64,000 nt of DNA from Spirochaetes bacterium GWB1_60_80 (GTDB taxonomy: Bacteria > Spirochaetota > Spirochaetia > Treponematales > UBA12059). Shown one piece after another: positions 28,464 to 38,431 of this stretch. How positions within the stretch are numbered: position 1 is the stretch's first letter; each line of letters begins with the position of its first letter. The notes below the pieces were generated by a model. The model did not search any database. It was not told the DNA's origin and worked only from the letters and a program-made list of their open reading frames with translations. The stretch is taken from contig MIAR01000023.1 in NCBI GenBank assembly GCA_001829185.1, positions 62,001-126,000 on the forward strand. The letters run 5' to 3'. The translations under genes were made by a program, and so were the position numbers.

Positions 28464-28492
28464 TTGTCGAATAGAAAAAAGTGGGGTATACT
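28464..28492 (+). promoter_or_regulatory. Promoter toward the Ig-repeat gene
   Basis: TTGTCG (28464-28469), 17-base spacer, TATACT (28487-28492), in an unusually A+T-rich intergenic stretch (28430-28550). Transcription from here would pass through the family A element at 28551 before reaching the gene. Confidence 0.55.
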
Positions 28493-28550
28493 TTCCATAA
28501 TAATATTCTCCGGCTATACTGTTCATGGGACAAATCTATCCGGGGAATAT

Positions 28551-28685
28551 TAGCAGGGTGTTGAAAAACGCGGATGCGGCTTTTCAACACTTCAAAAGCC
28601 GGTACAATTACGCAGCATAGCGCAAGCTATGCGAGGAATTGTTAAGGTTGTTGAGAAAGCAACCGGCTTTTTCAACAACCTGTTA
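28551..28685 (+). mobile_element. Family A element, copy 2, in the leader of the Ig-repeat gene
   Basis: 135 bp from TAGCAGG to CCTGTTA, same orientation as copy 1. It is flanked by A+T-rich sequence and lies 78 bases upstream of the ATG at 28764. Together with the two promoters above it accounts for the gene-free stretch 28376-28763. Confidence 0.9.
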
Positions 28686-28763
28686 GATGATGCTCTATTA
28701 TTGGATGATACTAGAGGATAGCTTGCGGTGATTGTCGACGACTCGGTCGATAGAGGAGTGTAT

Positions 28764-31700
28764 ATGCAGCGACGGTGGGTAACGATCGGTTTGATGATTT
28801 TTCTGGCCTGTGCCGGCTTTGCCCAGGAAGATGGCACGGTGACCAGCTCGCCCGACACTTCGACGCCGCCAGCTACGCCGCCGCCAGCTACGACCCCGGT
28901 CGCTACGCCGCCAGCCGTGGCGTCCCCAGCCCCCACTGGCCGAGATTACATCCCCGCCGAAGGGCTGGAAAACTGGCAGCTGGAATACGACCTGTCGGCT
29001 TATGCCCCCGGAACCTACAATATCCTGGTGCGGGCCACCGATTCGGCCGGCAACGAAGCCTTGGCCGGTCCATTTAATATCGTGGTCGACCCGGAGTCCG
29101 ATCTGCCGGTTACCCAGATCAGCCACCCCATTAGCCAGATGCGCGTCGGCGGCGACCTGATTATCGTCGGTACGGCTGTCGATGACGACGCGGTCGGCAA
29201 AGTGCAGCTGCGGCTCAACGACGGCGAATGGATCGACGCGACCGGTACCGATTACTGGTCGTATCTCTTGGGGACGGCCGATTTACCCGATGGCCAGCAT
29301 CAGATCAGCGCTCGGACGGTCGACGTCACCGGCGTCACCGGCGCGCCAGTGTCAGTCGTTTTCCACCTGGACCGCACCAAGCCGCTGCACAGCATGAGCC
29401 AGCCAGCCTTTGGCGCGCTGGTCTCCGGCCGTTTCACCATTACCGGCTCGGTCTACGACGCCAACAGCGTCAGCCAGCTGCAATACTCGATGGACGCCGG
29501 TACAACGTGGCGTGACCTGCGCCTGACGCTCGACAGTCCGAAAACCACCGGCGGTTTCAGCCTGGCGGTCGATACCCGCGATATGGCGGACGGCCCGTCG
29601 GTGGTGTGGTTTCGTACGGTCGACAAGGTTGGCTCGGTCGGCACCTCCGTTTTCCTGTACTTCGTCGACAATACCAAGCCGGAGATCACCTTCATTTCCC
29701 CGGCTGAGGGGCAGGCCGCCAACGGCGAGTTTGTGGTTACCGGCCGGGTCTACGACGTCATCGGCGTCGCCGCCTTGGAATGGGAATTCGGCGATCAAAG
29801 CGGCGTTATCGAGCTGCAGCCAGGCAACCCCTATTTCAGCCAGCGCTTCACGGCGCCGGCCACCCGCGGCCGGGTGAACGTCCTGTTCCGGGCCACCGAC
29901 ATTACCGGCAATATCACCATCGCCGCCTTGACGCGCGATATCGACCCGGCCGCCAATCTGCCGCGCCTGGACGTCAGCTTGGCAGACGCCCCTTACCAGG
30001 ATCGCCTGGTGGTCTCAGGCCAGGCCCGCGACGGCGACGGTATCGCCAGCGTCCTGTGGCGCATCGACAATGGCAACGAGACCGAGATCGCGACCGACGG
30101 AGCCTTCGCCTTTGAATTGGCGGACCTATCCAGCGGCGCCCATAGGCTCTTCATGCGCGCCGTCGACAGTCGCGGCGCCTCCAGCCTGGTGGCCGAGCGC
30201 CCCTTCACCTGGTCGGCCGCCGCTCCCGTCATCAGCCTGGGTCAGGTCAGCGACGCCGCCGGGACCCGCGCCTTCTTGGTCGGTATCCCGGTCAGCACCC
30301 TTGAGGGGCGCGCCAGCCTGAGCGGCAGCGTCCAGGCCCGCAACCCGTTGAGTACCCTGACCTATACCATCAACGGTGGCCCGGTCCAGAATCTGCCGGT
30401 GGCCCGCGCCGGCGCGGCCATTGAATTTACCATCCCCTTGCCGCCCACCTTGCCCTTCGGCGTCCTGTCGCTGGCCATCGTGGCCGTCGACAGCGCCGGC
30501 CGCGCTGGCCGCTTGCTGGCGCCGCTCTACGCCATCAACTATACCCGCCCCCGGGTGGGGCCCTGGCTGGACTTCGGCGATGCCGGCCGAGATACCGAAG
30601 GCCTAGTCCAGCTTGGCCGGGGGGAAAGCCTGGTCGGCCGCTTCGTCGTGCCCTACGCCGGCGAAGACATCCGGTCGGTGCGGCTGGAACCGGCGACCGC
30701 CCTGTTAGCGGTCTCCAATACCGGCGACTTGATTAACGTCACCTGGCGGGCCGATGGCATTACCCCGGCCACCACCGTTGTGGTAGAAACCGTCCGGGGC
30801 CATCGCTTTGAATCCGCCACCCTGGTTTTTAAGACCGACGACACGCCGCCGGCTATTAGGCTGACCGCGCCGGACTTTGGTACTTGGCACCAGGCCGATT
30901 TCCGGCTAGCCGGCAGTATCGAGGAAAGCGCTGGGCTGGCCAGCCTGCGCTACCGGCTCGATGAAGGCTCGTGGCAGGATATCCCGCTTGGCGCGGCCTT
31001 CGAGACTAGGGTTGGCTTGGGCGATCTGGCCGGACCGATCCTGATAACGGTCGAGGCTGTCGACCTGGCCGGCAACCGGACGCTGGTCACCAGCGCCGTC
31101 ATGGTGGACAACGCGGCGCCCGCTCCGCTGCGCCTGCTGCCGTTGTCTGGCGCCCCAGTCAAGGGTAGCGTCAATTTCGCGCTGCGGCCCGGCGAGCCGG
31201 CCTTTAGCACCGCTAGCATCGAACTGGAACGCAACGGCCGGACCGAAACGCTGGCCTGGGCGCCGCTGCTGGCCTTTAGCGCCGCTACCGACAGCCCGGT
31301 ACGGCTGCGCATCACCGACCAGGCCGGCAACTCTAGCAGCCTTGACCTCTTGGAGGGCCTGGCCCTGGACCGCGCGCCAGTCGTGCCGGCCGCGGCCGAA
31401 TCCATCCGCGTCAACACGGCCGGCCAAGGCGTCTCCGCCCTGGAAGCCACCTTCACCGGCCGGGATGCCCTGGCCGCCCTGTCCTGGATAGCGCCTTTCG
31501 TCAGCCAGGCCGTCGACGGCGAATTTCCGGCCGACCTCAACGAGCGGCCGCTGCGCGTCTCCGGCGCCGCCAGCCTCGATTTCAGTTTCTCAGGCGTTAA
31601 GCCGGACACCCGCCGCCCGGAAGCCTTCTGGGGCTATTCGCCGCAGGAGGCCACCCAGGCCCTGCCGCTGCGTACCGCGCGCGACAGCGGCATCTTTACC

Positions 31701-34700
31701 GGTTCGCTGCGGCTGCCGGTCCAGCCGGACGGCCGGCGCGATATCTGGATCCGGCTGCCGGATCTGGAACGCGGCGACGTCTTTACCCGTCTCCGCCTGG
31801 AATACGACAGCACGCCGGCCGAACTTAACTTGCTGGCCCCCGGCGAACGGGCGCCGGGCCGCTTCGCCCTGGTTATCTCGGCCACCGACGCCTTCGGCAT
31901 CCGCTCCGCCGAGTACGAGACCAATCGCCTGACGACGCCGTTCAGCTTTACGCCCGGCGACAGCGCTTTCTACGCCGAATTCGATCTGTCGCCCCAGCTA
32001 GCCCAGCAAGCGATCATCGTTCGGGTGGTGGATGGCAGCGGCAATCTGACCACTAAAACCTTCACGGTGCGCTATGACCGGGCGGCCGACACGCCGCAGG
32101 TCCGGTATCTGACGGCGGTGGCCGATACCGTCTACGGCGCCGGCCAGTCGTTGGTGGTGTATGCCACCGACAACGCCGGGCTGGCCTCGGTCTCTTTAGC
32201 CGTGGCCGACCAGACGCAGGGGCAGGAAGGCCCCGGGCCGCTCTACCGGCTTAACCTGCCGACGCTGCCCAGTGGCCGCCAGGTGACTGGCCTGGTCGCC
32301 CTGGATACTTCGAGCCTGCCATCGGAGCGACTGGCCGGCAGCATCGTCTACCGGCAGGCCGGCCCGAAATTTGTCTTTTCGGGTTACCAGCAGGACAAGG
32401 CCGCCGCGGAATTCCTGCTGCCCGGCGGCTTGGTGCAGATTCTGGCCAATACTCTGGTCAATATCACGGCGCAGGCGCCGAACGGCCTGGCCACCGTCGA
32501 ATACCGCTTCAACGACGGCGAATGGACCCGGCTAGCCTTGCCGGCCCGCGCCGCGGCCGATGGTTCCTGGCCGCTGCAGGTGAAGCTGCCGGCCAGCCTG
32601 CCTTATGAGCGCTTCGTGCTGGCGGTGCGTGTCGCCGACAGCCAACAACTGGTCAGCCAGCAATCGATTGGCTTGTACCGGGTAGCGCCCGCCCCGGCGG
32701 CGGGCATGGTCGACGCCGAGGGTATCTATATCAAGGACGGTCGCCTGAACGACGACGGCAGCCTGCTCTTGGCTCCCGGCGACAGCCTGGAGGCCCTGTT
32801 CAACGGCCGCCCGCTGGAGAGCGTTCGGCTGGAGCCGGCGCTGGCCTTTGCCAGTCTGACTTTTGAAGGCAACCGTCTGAGCCTGACGACGAGCGCCGAA
32901 GGCTTGGCCGGCGCCACGACCATGGTGGTCAAGACCGTCGAGGGCGAGGAATTCCGATCCACTCGCCTGCTTATTACCAGTGACGCCGCCCCGCCGGCGC
33001 TTGAAATAGCCGGTCCGCCGCAAAATAGCTGGTGGCGCGACCAACTGCCGCTGGAGCTTAACGCCAGCGACTTTAATGGCCTGGCCACGGTCGAGTATTC
33101 GTTTGACCAGGGCCTGACCTGGCTACCGCTCACCCTGCCGACGCCAGCCGGGACAGTACCGACCACGCCGGGCGCCGGCGCCGCGCCGCTCAATATCAAG
33201 GCCGCGCTGCCGCTGGCCGCCGCCGATGGCGCCGCCGTGCTCCTGCTGCGGGCGGCCGACCAGGCCGGGCGGATGGCCTACGCCAACCTGGCATATTTCA
33301 AGGACAGCCAGCCGCCGGCCGTGCAAGTAGTGGCCCCGCGCGGCGGCGACTTGGTAAACGGTTCCATCCTGCTGGTACTGGAAGCCGCCGACTCGGGCGA
33401 CATCGCCAGTTACGAATTCTCCCTGGACGGCGAAAGCTGGCAGCCCCTGCCGCCGGAAGCGGTCGGACGGCGCGGCACCGAGAGCCTGCTGCCGACGGCC
33501 CGCGACGCCGCGCTGCCGGCTTACTTGGCTTACAGCAGCTTCAGCCTGACCATCGACTTCTCCTCGCTTCCGGCCGGGATCGAGGCTCTGGCCTTCCGCC
33601 TGGTCGACAAGGCCGGCAACGCCACGGTCTACGCGCCGTTGGCCGCCGATCCGCCCTTCTTCGCGGTCGATGTCGAGGCCGACAAGCCAGTGGTCGAGGT
33701 CCAGATTCCGGACGACAACGAGGTAATGCAGGCCAATTTCGTGGTTTCCGGCATGGTGTTCGACGACGACGGCGTCCAGGACCTGTTCTGGCGCGTCCGC
33801 CTCGTGCCCGATGACTACGCCGGCGAGGAGCTGCCCGACGAGGGCGAGTGGCAGAACGTGCCCGGCGGCAACAACTTCTCGGTGCCCTTTACCCTGCAGG
33901 AAATGTCCGACAACCGCCACCTCTTCGAGGCCTACGCCGTCGACCTGTACGGCGTGCGTGGCGAAATCGCCCGCAAGGTGTTCCGCGTCTCCCGCGAGGA
34001 GCCGACCGGCCGGCTGGTCACCCCCGACGTCAACTTCACCAACCGCGGCATCGTCCACATGGGCGGCGTCGCCTCCGACGCCAACGGCATCGACCAGGTT
34101 TGGTTATCATTCGATAACGGCAACACCTGGAACCGGGCCGAGGGCGCCGAGGCCTGGGAGTACAGCCTAGATAGCCGCATCCTGCAGGATGGCGTGCACA
34201 GCATCTACCTGCGCTTTATTGACGGCTACGGCATTACCGGCTTCTCGGCCGGCCTGATTTCGGTCGACAATACCGCGCCGGTCTTGGCGCTGGACCGGCC
34301 CTTCGACGGCGGCGATTTCATCAACCAGTTCACGCTCGGCGGCCGCGTCTCGGACGGCATTTTCGTCGCCTCGCTGACGGTGGAGATCACGCCGGTCGGC
34401 AAGGCGCTCGAGCCGCTGCGCATCGAACTGCCGACTACCACCGTCTTCTCGCGGGTGGTGGACATCAGCGCCCTGGAGCCGGGCTGGTACAACCTGCGGG
34501 TCAGCGCCAGCGACCGCGCCAGCAATGAGTCTTTCGTGACCAGGAATATCATGGTCTTGTCCGACCAGCGGGCGGAATCGATCGAGTTTATCTTCCCGGC
34601 CCACGGCGAGGAGTTAACCGGTACCTTCTCGGTCGATGGCCGCGTCTTCAGCACCAATCTGCCGCCGCGCGCCGTGGTCTACCTCAATAATGAAGTCCTG

Positions 34701-35915
34701 GAAACGGTCGACGTCAACCGCGAAGGCTTCTTCTCGCTGTCCATCGACGGCGCGACTATGGCCGCCCGTCTGGCTGAGGAGGGGGAGGCAAGCTTCCGGC
34801 TGGAGGCCAGCCGCGCCGATGGCAGCAAGCTGGTGTCCGAGGAGCGGGCCGTGGTTTATAAGCCGGATGGCCCGTGGCTGCTGGTTAACCAGCTTATTAC
34901 CGGCGATTTCATCACCGGGCGGCCCTACGTCAGCGGTACCGTCGGCTGGCTTATGCCGGAGGTGGACCGCGCCGACCGCGTCGCCCTGGCTGCCTACCAG
35001 CGGCTGCTGGCCGAGCGCAAGGTGACGCTGGTTGAATTCAGCCGCGACAATGGTCGCAGCTTTGAAGAGGCCGCCGGCACCGCCGAATACCGCTTCCGGC
35101 TGGAAACCCAGGAATACCCGAATGGCGAGCTGCGCCTGCTGATCCGCGCCACCTTCGCCAACGGCCAGACGGTGGTGCGCAAGCGCATCTTCATGGTCGA
35201 TACGCTGGCGCCCGAGGTGGAAATCGTCCGGCCGGCCGAAAACGGCCGCTTTAACCACTCCATCGCCATCGAAGGCACGGCCGGCGACCTGAACGGCCTA
35301 CGCGAGGTGGCGGTCATCGTCCGTCCCGGCGACAAGGCGGCCTATGAGGTGCCGGCCTTCATCCAGGGTTCCTATCTTGATATCAATTTGTTTGGCGCTA
35401 CCCGCATCCAGGCCGGCATCGGCCTGACCTTCTTCGAGGATAAGGTGAAGCTGCAAGTCCAGATCGGCCAGGGTTTCTGGGTCAATCCGACCTGGGAGAA
35501 CCCGCTGGGCATGCTGCTGCCGGACACCGTGCCCGGCCAGATATCGCGCTTCCGCGGCTGGGTATTGGGCGCCAAGCTCTTAGCCAGCGTGGCCTACATC
35601 CCGTTCTCCTATTATTTCGGCCCGGACTGGGATTTCTTCTCGATGTCCTTCGCTATCGGCGCCAGTTTTACCTACTTCAGCCAACAATCCGACGTGACCC
35701 TGATCTTCAATCCGTTGAACGGCCAGTTCATGGTCCTGTCCGGCGTCGTGATGCAGTGGGAAGTGGCCAAGTTCAGTTTTGATTGGGCGTTCTTCAAGAG
35801 CTTCGCCTTCTACGTGGAAGGTGGCCTGATCTTCATCCCGTCGGAGGCCTCGACCACCCTGGAGGAATTCATCGCGCCCACTCTGGCTTTTGGTTTGCGC
35901 ATCGGCCTGTTCTGA
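28764..35915 (+). CDS. Giant secreted Ig-repeat protein with C-terminal barrel-like domain
   Basis: A 2383-residue protein with start ATG after AGAGGAG. A signal peptide (QRRWVTIGLMIFLACAGFAQ) is followed by a Pro/Thr/Ala-rich spacer. About twenty tandem Ig-like beta-sandwich units follow, with recurring VDNTKPEI, GRFTITGSVYDANSV, RATDSAGN and similar motifs, up to about residue 2200. The last 175 or so residues differ: alternating aromatic/hydrophobic strands (LNLFGA-like turns, WVLGAKLLASVAYIPFSYYF, FAFYVEGGLIFIP), ending in GLRIGLF. A terminal Phe after amphipathic strands is typical of outer-membrane barrels. It is probably a surface adhesin or structural protein. Domain counts are estimates; no enzymatic motif was seen. 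Confidence 0.85.
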   Translation: MQRRWVTIGLMIFLACAGFAQEDGTVTSSPDTSTPPATPPPATTPVATPPAVASPAPTGRDYIPAEGLENWQLEYDLSAYAPGTYNILVRATDSAGNEALAGPFNIVVDPESDLPVTQISHPISQMRVGGDLIIVGTAVDDDAVGKVQLRLNDGEWIDATGTDYWSYLLGTADLPDGQHQISARTVDVTGVTGAPVSVVFHLDRTKPLHSMSQPAFGALVSGRFTITGSVYDANSVSQLQYSMDAGTTWRDLRLTLDSPKTTGGFSLAVDTRDMADGPSVVWFRTVDKVGSVGTSVFLYFVDNTKPEITFISPAEGQAANGEFVVTGRVYDVIGVAALEWEFGDQSGVIELQPGNPYFSQRFTAPATRGRVNVLFRATDITGNITIAALTRDIDPAANLPRLDVSLADAPYQDRLVVSGQARDGDGIASVLWRIDNGNETEIATDGAFAFELADLSSGAHRLFMRAVDSRGASSLVAERPFTWSAAAPVISLGQVSDAAGTRAFLVGIPVSTLEGRASLSGSVQARNPLSTLTYTINGGPVQNLPVARAGAAIEFTIPLPPTLPFGVLSLAIVAVDSAGRAGRLLAPLYAINYTRPRVGPWLDFGDAGRDTEGLVQLGRGESLVGRFVVPYAGEDIRSVRLEPATALLAVSNTGDLINVTWRADGITPATTVVVETVRGHRFESATLVFKTDDTPPAIRLTAPDFGTWHQADFRLAGSIEESAGLASLRYRLDEGSWQDIPLGAAFETRVGLGDLAGPILITVEAVDLAGNRTLVTSAVMVDNAAPAPLRLLPLSGAPVKGSVNFALRPGEPAFSTASIELERNGRTETLAWAPLLAFSAATDSPVRLRITDQAGNSSSLDLLEGLALDRAPVVPAAAESIRVNTAGQGVSALEATFTGRDALAALSWIAPFVSQAVDGEFPADLNERPLRVSGAASLDFSFSGVKPDTRRPEAFWGYSPQEATQALPLRTARDSGIFTGSLRLPVQPDGRRDIWIRLPDLERGDVFTRLRLEYDSTPAELNLLAPGERAPGRFALVISATDAFGIRSAEYETNRLTTPFSFTPGDSAFYAEFDLSPQLAQQAIIVRVVDGSGNLTTKTFTVRYDRAADTPQVRYLTAVADTVYGAGQSLVVYATDNAGLASVSLAVADQTQGQEGPGPLYRLNLPTLPSGRQVTGLVALDTSSLPSERLAGSIVYRQAGPKFVFSGYQQDKAAAEFLLPGGLVQILANTLVNITAQAPNGLATVEYRFNDGEWTRLALPARAAADGSWPLQVKLPASLPYERFVLAVRVADSQQLVSQQSIGLYRVAPAPAAGMVDAEGIYIKDGRLNDDGSLLLAPGDSLEALFNGRPLESVRLEPALAFASLTFEGNRLSLTTSAEGLAGATTMVVKTVEGEEFRSTRLLITSDAAPPALEIAGPPQNSWWRDQLPLELNASDFNGLATVEYSFDQGLTWLPLTLPTPAGTVPTTPGAGAAPLNIKAALPLAAADGAAVLLLRAADQAGRMAYANLAYFKDSQPPAVQVVAPRGGDLVNGSILLVLEAADSGDIASYEFSLDGESWQPLPPEAVGRRGTESLLPTARDAALPAYLAYSSFSLTIDFSSLPAGIEALAFRLVDKAGNATVYAPLAADPPFFAVDVEADKPVVEVQIPDDNEVMQANFVVSGMVFDDDGVQDLFWRVRLVPDDYAGEELPDEGEWQNVPGGNNFSVPFTLQEMSDNRHLFEAYAVDLYGVRGEIARKVFRVSREEPTGRLVTPDVNFTNRGIVHMGGVASDANGIDQVWLSFDNGNTWNRAEGAEAWEYSLDSRILQDGVHSIYLRFIDGYGITGFSAGLISVDNTAPVLALDRPFDGGDFINQFTLGGRVSDGIFVASLTVEITPVGKALEPLRIELPTTTVFSRVVDISALEPGWYNLRVSASDRASNESFVTRNIMVLSDQRAESIEFIFPAHGEELTGTFSVDGRVFSTNLPPRAVVYLNNEVLETVDVNREGFFSLSIDGATMAARLAEEGEASFRLEASRADGSKLVSEERAVVYKPDGPWLLVNQLITGDFITGRPYVSGTVGWLMPEVDRADRVALAAYQRLLAERKVTLVEFSRDNGRSFEEAAGTAEYRFRLETQEYPNGELRLLIRATFANGQTVVRKRIFMVDTLAPEVEIVRPAENGRFNHSIAIEGTAGDLNGLREVAVIVRPGDKAAYEVPAFIQGSYLDINLFGATRIQAGIGLTFFEDKVKLQVQIGQGFWVNPTWENPLGMLLPDTVPGQISRFRGWVLGAKLLASVAYIPFSYYFGPDWDFFSMSFAIGASFTYFSQQSDVTLIFNPLNGQFMVLSGVVMQWEVAKFSFDWAFFKSFAFYVEGGLIFIPSEASTTLEEFIAPTLAFGLRIGLF

Positions 35916-35946
35916 CCGGCTGCGCCCGATGGGGTGTGACTGATTC

Positions 35947-35979
35947 GGCCCTGTCTGCTCGGACAGGGCCACTTTTTTT
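35947..35979 (+). terminator. Rho-independent terminator after the Ig-repeat gene
   Basis: Perfect nine-pair stem GGCCCTGTC / GACAGGGCC with a six-base loop, then AC and seven T residues. It works for the plus strand only; the convergent gene's stop codon lies in the T run. Confidence 0.92.
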
Positions 35980-37366
35980 AGGGCTGACTTTGCCCGGCCT
36001 GGCGCTGGGCCACGGCATAGTCGTCTTGCAAGAGGCGGTTGGCCGGCGCCAGCGTCAGGGCGCTTTCCAAGATGGCGCGCGCCTCGGCGTAACGGCCGGC
36101 GTTGAACAGGGTCGCGAAGCGGTTATGGACGCCATAGGCCCAGTTTTGGCCAGCCTGCCGTTCCAGTTCAACCAGCCGGTCGTTGTCCGGCCAGCGGGCC
36201 AGGCCGGCCTGGAGTAGTTCCCAGGCGGCCTGCCATTGCCGGTCGCGGGCGGTGGCTTCGGCCACGCGGCTGTAGAGGTAGGCTATCAGTTCGTCAACGT
36301 CGGCCGCCTCCAGCCAACCGGCCTCGTGGCCGGCGACGATGGCGGCCTGCCCGTCGGCCAAGTCGGCGCCGGGCAGATACTCGGTCAGCTGCCCGTAGCG
36401 GACCATGGCCAGCAGGCCGTCCAACTTGGCCGTGGTCGGGTAGGCGGCGGCGAAGGCTGCCAGGAAGGCGGCGGCCTGGCCCCAACGCCGGCCGTTAGCC
36501 AGGCTGCCGGCATAGTTGCCGGCCCGGTCGGCCAGCGAGCTCAGGCTGGCGGCATCGGACTGCCAGGCATGCAGATCGACCATTAATTCGAAGGCTTCCG
36601 GCCAGCGTTGGCTTCTCTCCAGCAAGGTGATCCGGTTCTGGGCGATCAGGCCGACCAGGACGCGGTCGGGCACGGTTTGGCGCTCCGCGTAGTCGCCGGG
36701 TGGCACGTAACGGTAGCCGACGCCACCGCCCTGGTTGTCGGCGAACTCTTTGTGGCTGCCGGGATCCCAGCCGAAGCGGTTGGTGGTCTCGGCGTCCACG
36801 AAGCGGTCCGGCGCCAAGCGGACGGTGCAAAACGAGTGGTCGGTGGTGATGACCCCAAAGCTGTCCAGCCCGGCCGCCCGGGAGAGTAGCAGGAAAAGCA
36901 CCGAGGCCGAAACGCAATTGTAGCGGCCTTCCAGCAAGGCGGCGCTCAGGGTGGTGGTCGGCTCGTGGTAGGCTTTCAGAGCCTTGTCGTGCAACAGCTG
37001 CATCACGGCTTCCCCCCGTTGGTAGGGGTCCTGGATGGCGATGGCCAGAAGGGCGGCCTCGGCCAGTAGGGCTTCCAGTATTCGTTCGGCGGCCAGGGCG
37101 CTAACGCTGTCGTGGCCCGAGAGCAGGAAGGCCGCGGCCGTCAATTCAGTCAGACTGCTGGTGTCCGACGCGGCCAGGTGGCTGATGGCCGGCAATGGTT
37201 CGAGCCGGGGTAGCCCGCTAGTCGCCGAACCTGCCGTCGGGACAGCCCCCGGCCGCGCCGGAGCCACCGATGGCGTGGTTTGAGCTATGGCTGGTGTAGA
37301 TAATAGACCAAGTCCAGCCAAGAGCAGCCAGAGCTGGATTCGTCGGCCGGAAAAAGGATAAACCAT
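35978..37366 (-). CDS. Secreted transglutaminase-like protein with helical repeats
   Basis: A signal peptide (RRIQLWLLLAGLGLLSTPAIA) precedes a domain at about residues 130-200 with LLEGRYNCVSASVLFLLLSR, VITTDHSFCTVRL and RFVDAETTN. That is the Cys-His-Asp arrangement of the SirB1/transglutaminase-like fold. A TPR-like helical region covers about residues 240-460 (RWPEAFELM, RYAEARAILESALTLAPANR). Members of this fold include peptidases and amide-bond-forming enzymes, so the reaction cannot be stated. GAGGA precedes the ATG. The gene is divergent from trxB and convergent with the Ig-repeat gene. Confidence 0.75.
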   Translation of the reverse strand: MVYPFSGRRIQLWLLLAGLGLLSTPAIAQTTPSVAPARPGAVPTAGSATSGLPRLEPLPAISHLAASDTSSLTELTAAAFLLSGHDSVSALAAERILEALLAEAALLAIAIQDPYQRGEAVMQLLHDKALKAYHEPTTTLSAALLEGRYNCVSASVLFLLLSRAAGLDSFGVITTDHSFCTVRLAPDRFVDAETTNRFGWDPGSHKEFADNQGGGVGYRYVPPGDYAERQTVPDRVLVGLIAQNRITLLERSQRWPEAFELMVDLHAWQSDAASLSSLADRAGNYAGSLANGRRWGQAAAFLAAFAAAYPTTAKLDGLLAMVRYGQLTEYLPGADLADGQAAIVAGHEAGWLEAADVDELIAYLYSRVAEATARDRQWQAAWELLQAGLARWPDNDRLVELERQAGQNWAYGVHNRFATLFNAGRYAEARAILESALTLAPANRLLQDDYAVAQRQAGQSQP

Positions 37367-37427
37367 GATCGTCCTCGTAACGCGTGATAGCGGCCGCTTA
37401 GGCCGCCAGTTCTAGTCGCCGCCGCTG

Positions 37428-37456
37428 GTGACAAAAACCGATATTAATAGTATAGT
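37428..37456 (+). promoter_or_regulatory. Promoter for trxB
   Basis: GTGACA (37428-37433), 17-base spacer, TATAGT (37451-37456); each hexamer matches five of six. The ATG is 36 bases downstream. Confidence 0.65.
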
Positions 37457-37492
37457 AAAAATCGCGTCGATATCAAACCGCGAGGAGTACCC

Positions 37493-38431
37493 ATGGCCAT
37501 AGTCCAGGATTTCATCATCATCGGTGGCGGCGCCGCCGGTTTGGCCGCTGCCCAATACGCCGCCCGGGCCAATTTGTCGGCTCTGGTGATTGAGGAAATG
37601 GCCCACGGCGGCCAGGCCTTGCTGATCGACAAATTGGAGAACTACCCTGGTATCTTGACGGAGGTGGACGGCTACAGCTGGTCCGAAGCCATGCATCGGC
37701 AAGCCGAGTCCTTCGGCGCCGCCTTCATGGCCAGCAGCGTGTTATCCATCGTTAAACAGGGCGAGGTCTTCCTGGTGGAAACCAGCGATGGCCCGCTGCA
37801 GGCCAGGACCGTACTCCTGGCCACCGGCGCCAAACACCGCCACGCCGGTATCCCCGGCGAGGAGACTTTCGCCGGCCGGGGCGTTTCCTATTGCGCCACC
37901 TGCGACGGTCCCTTCTTCAAAGGCAAGCCGATAGTGGTAGTTGGCGGCGGCGATGCCGCCTGCGACGAGGCCATGTTCCTGGCCAAGCTGGCTTCGCGCG
38001 TCACCATGGTGCACCGCAAGGACCGTTTCCGGGCCCAGAAAGCCCTGGCCGCCCGCGTCTTGGGCAATCCGGCCATCAGCGTGCGCTGGACCAGCACCAT
38101 TGACGAGATTTCTGGCGACAAGGCCGTTCGGCAGGTCAAACTGCGCAACCTGGAAAGCGGCGCGGTCGAGACGCTGGAAACCGCGGCCGTGTTTGTTTTT
38201 GTCGGCTCGGAACCGCAAACCGCCGCCTTGCCAGCCGGCGTGGACTGCGATGAGTCCGGCTACGTGGTCACCAATCAGCGCATGGAAACCAGTCTGCCGG
38301 GCTTGTTTGCGGCCGGCGACATTCGCACCACCCCCTTCCGCCAGGTGATCACCGCCGTGGCCGACGGAGCCGTCGCCGCCCATTGCGCCGCCCAGTACAT
38401 CGATGAGCTGCAGGGAAAGGCCTATCATTAA
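37493..38431 (+). CDS. trxB: Thioredoxin reductase
   Basis: A flavoprotein that passes electrons from NADPH to thioredoxin. The FAD loop IIGGGAAGLAAAQYAARA, redox pair CATC (SYCATCDGPFFKGK), NADPH-binding VVVGGGDAACDEAMFLAKLA and C-terminal FAD motif GLFAAGDIR are all intact. The 312 residues are of usual length. GAGGAG lies six bases before the ATG. The TAA stop (38429-38431) is the first three bases of family A copy 3, so the insertion sits exactly at the end of the gene. Confidence 0.95.
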   Translation: MAIVQDFIIIGGGAAGLAAAQYAARANLSALVIEEMAHGGQALLIDKLENYPGILTEVDGYSWSEAMHRQAESFGAAFMASSVLSIVKQGEVFLVETSDGPLQARTVLLATGAKHRHAGIPGEETFAGRGVSYCATCDGPFFKGKPIVVVGGGDAACDEAMFLAKLASRVTMVHRKDRFRAQKALAARVLGNPAISVRWTSTIDEISGDKAVRQVKLRNLESGAVETLETAAVFVFVGSEPQTAALPAGVDCDESGYVVTNQRMETSLPGLFAAGDIRTTPFRQVITAVADGAVAAHCAAQYIDELQGKAYH

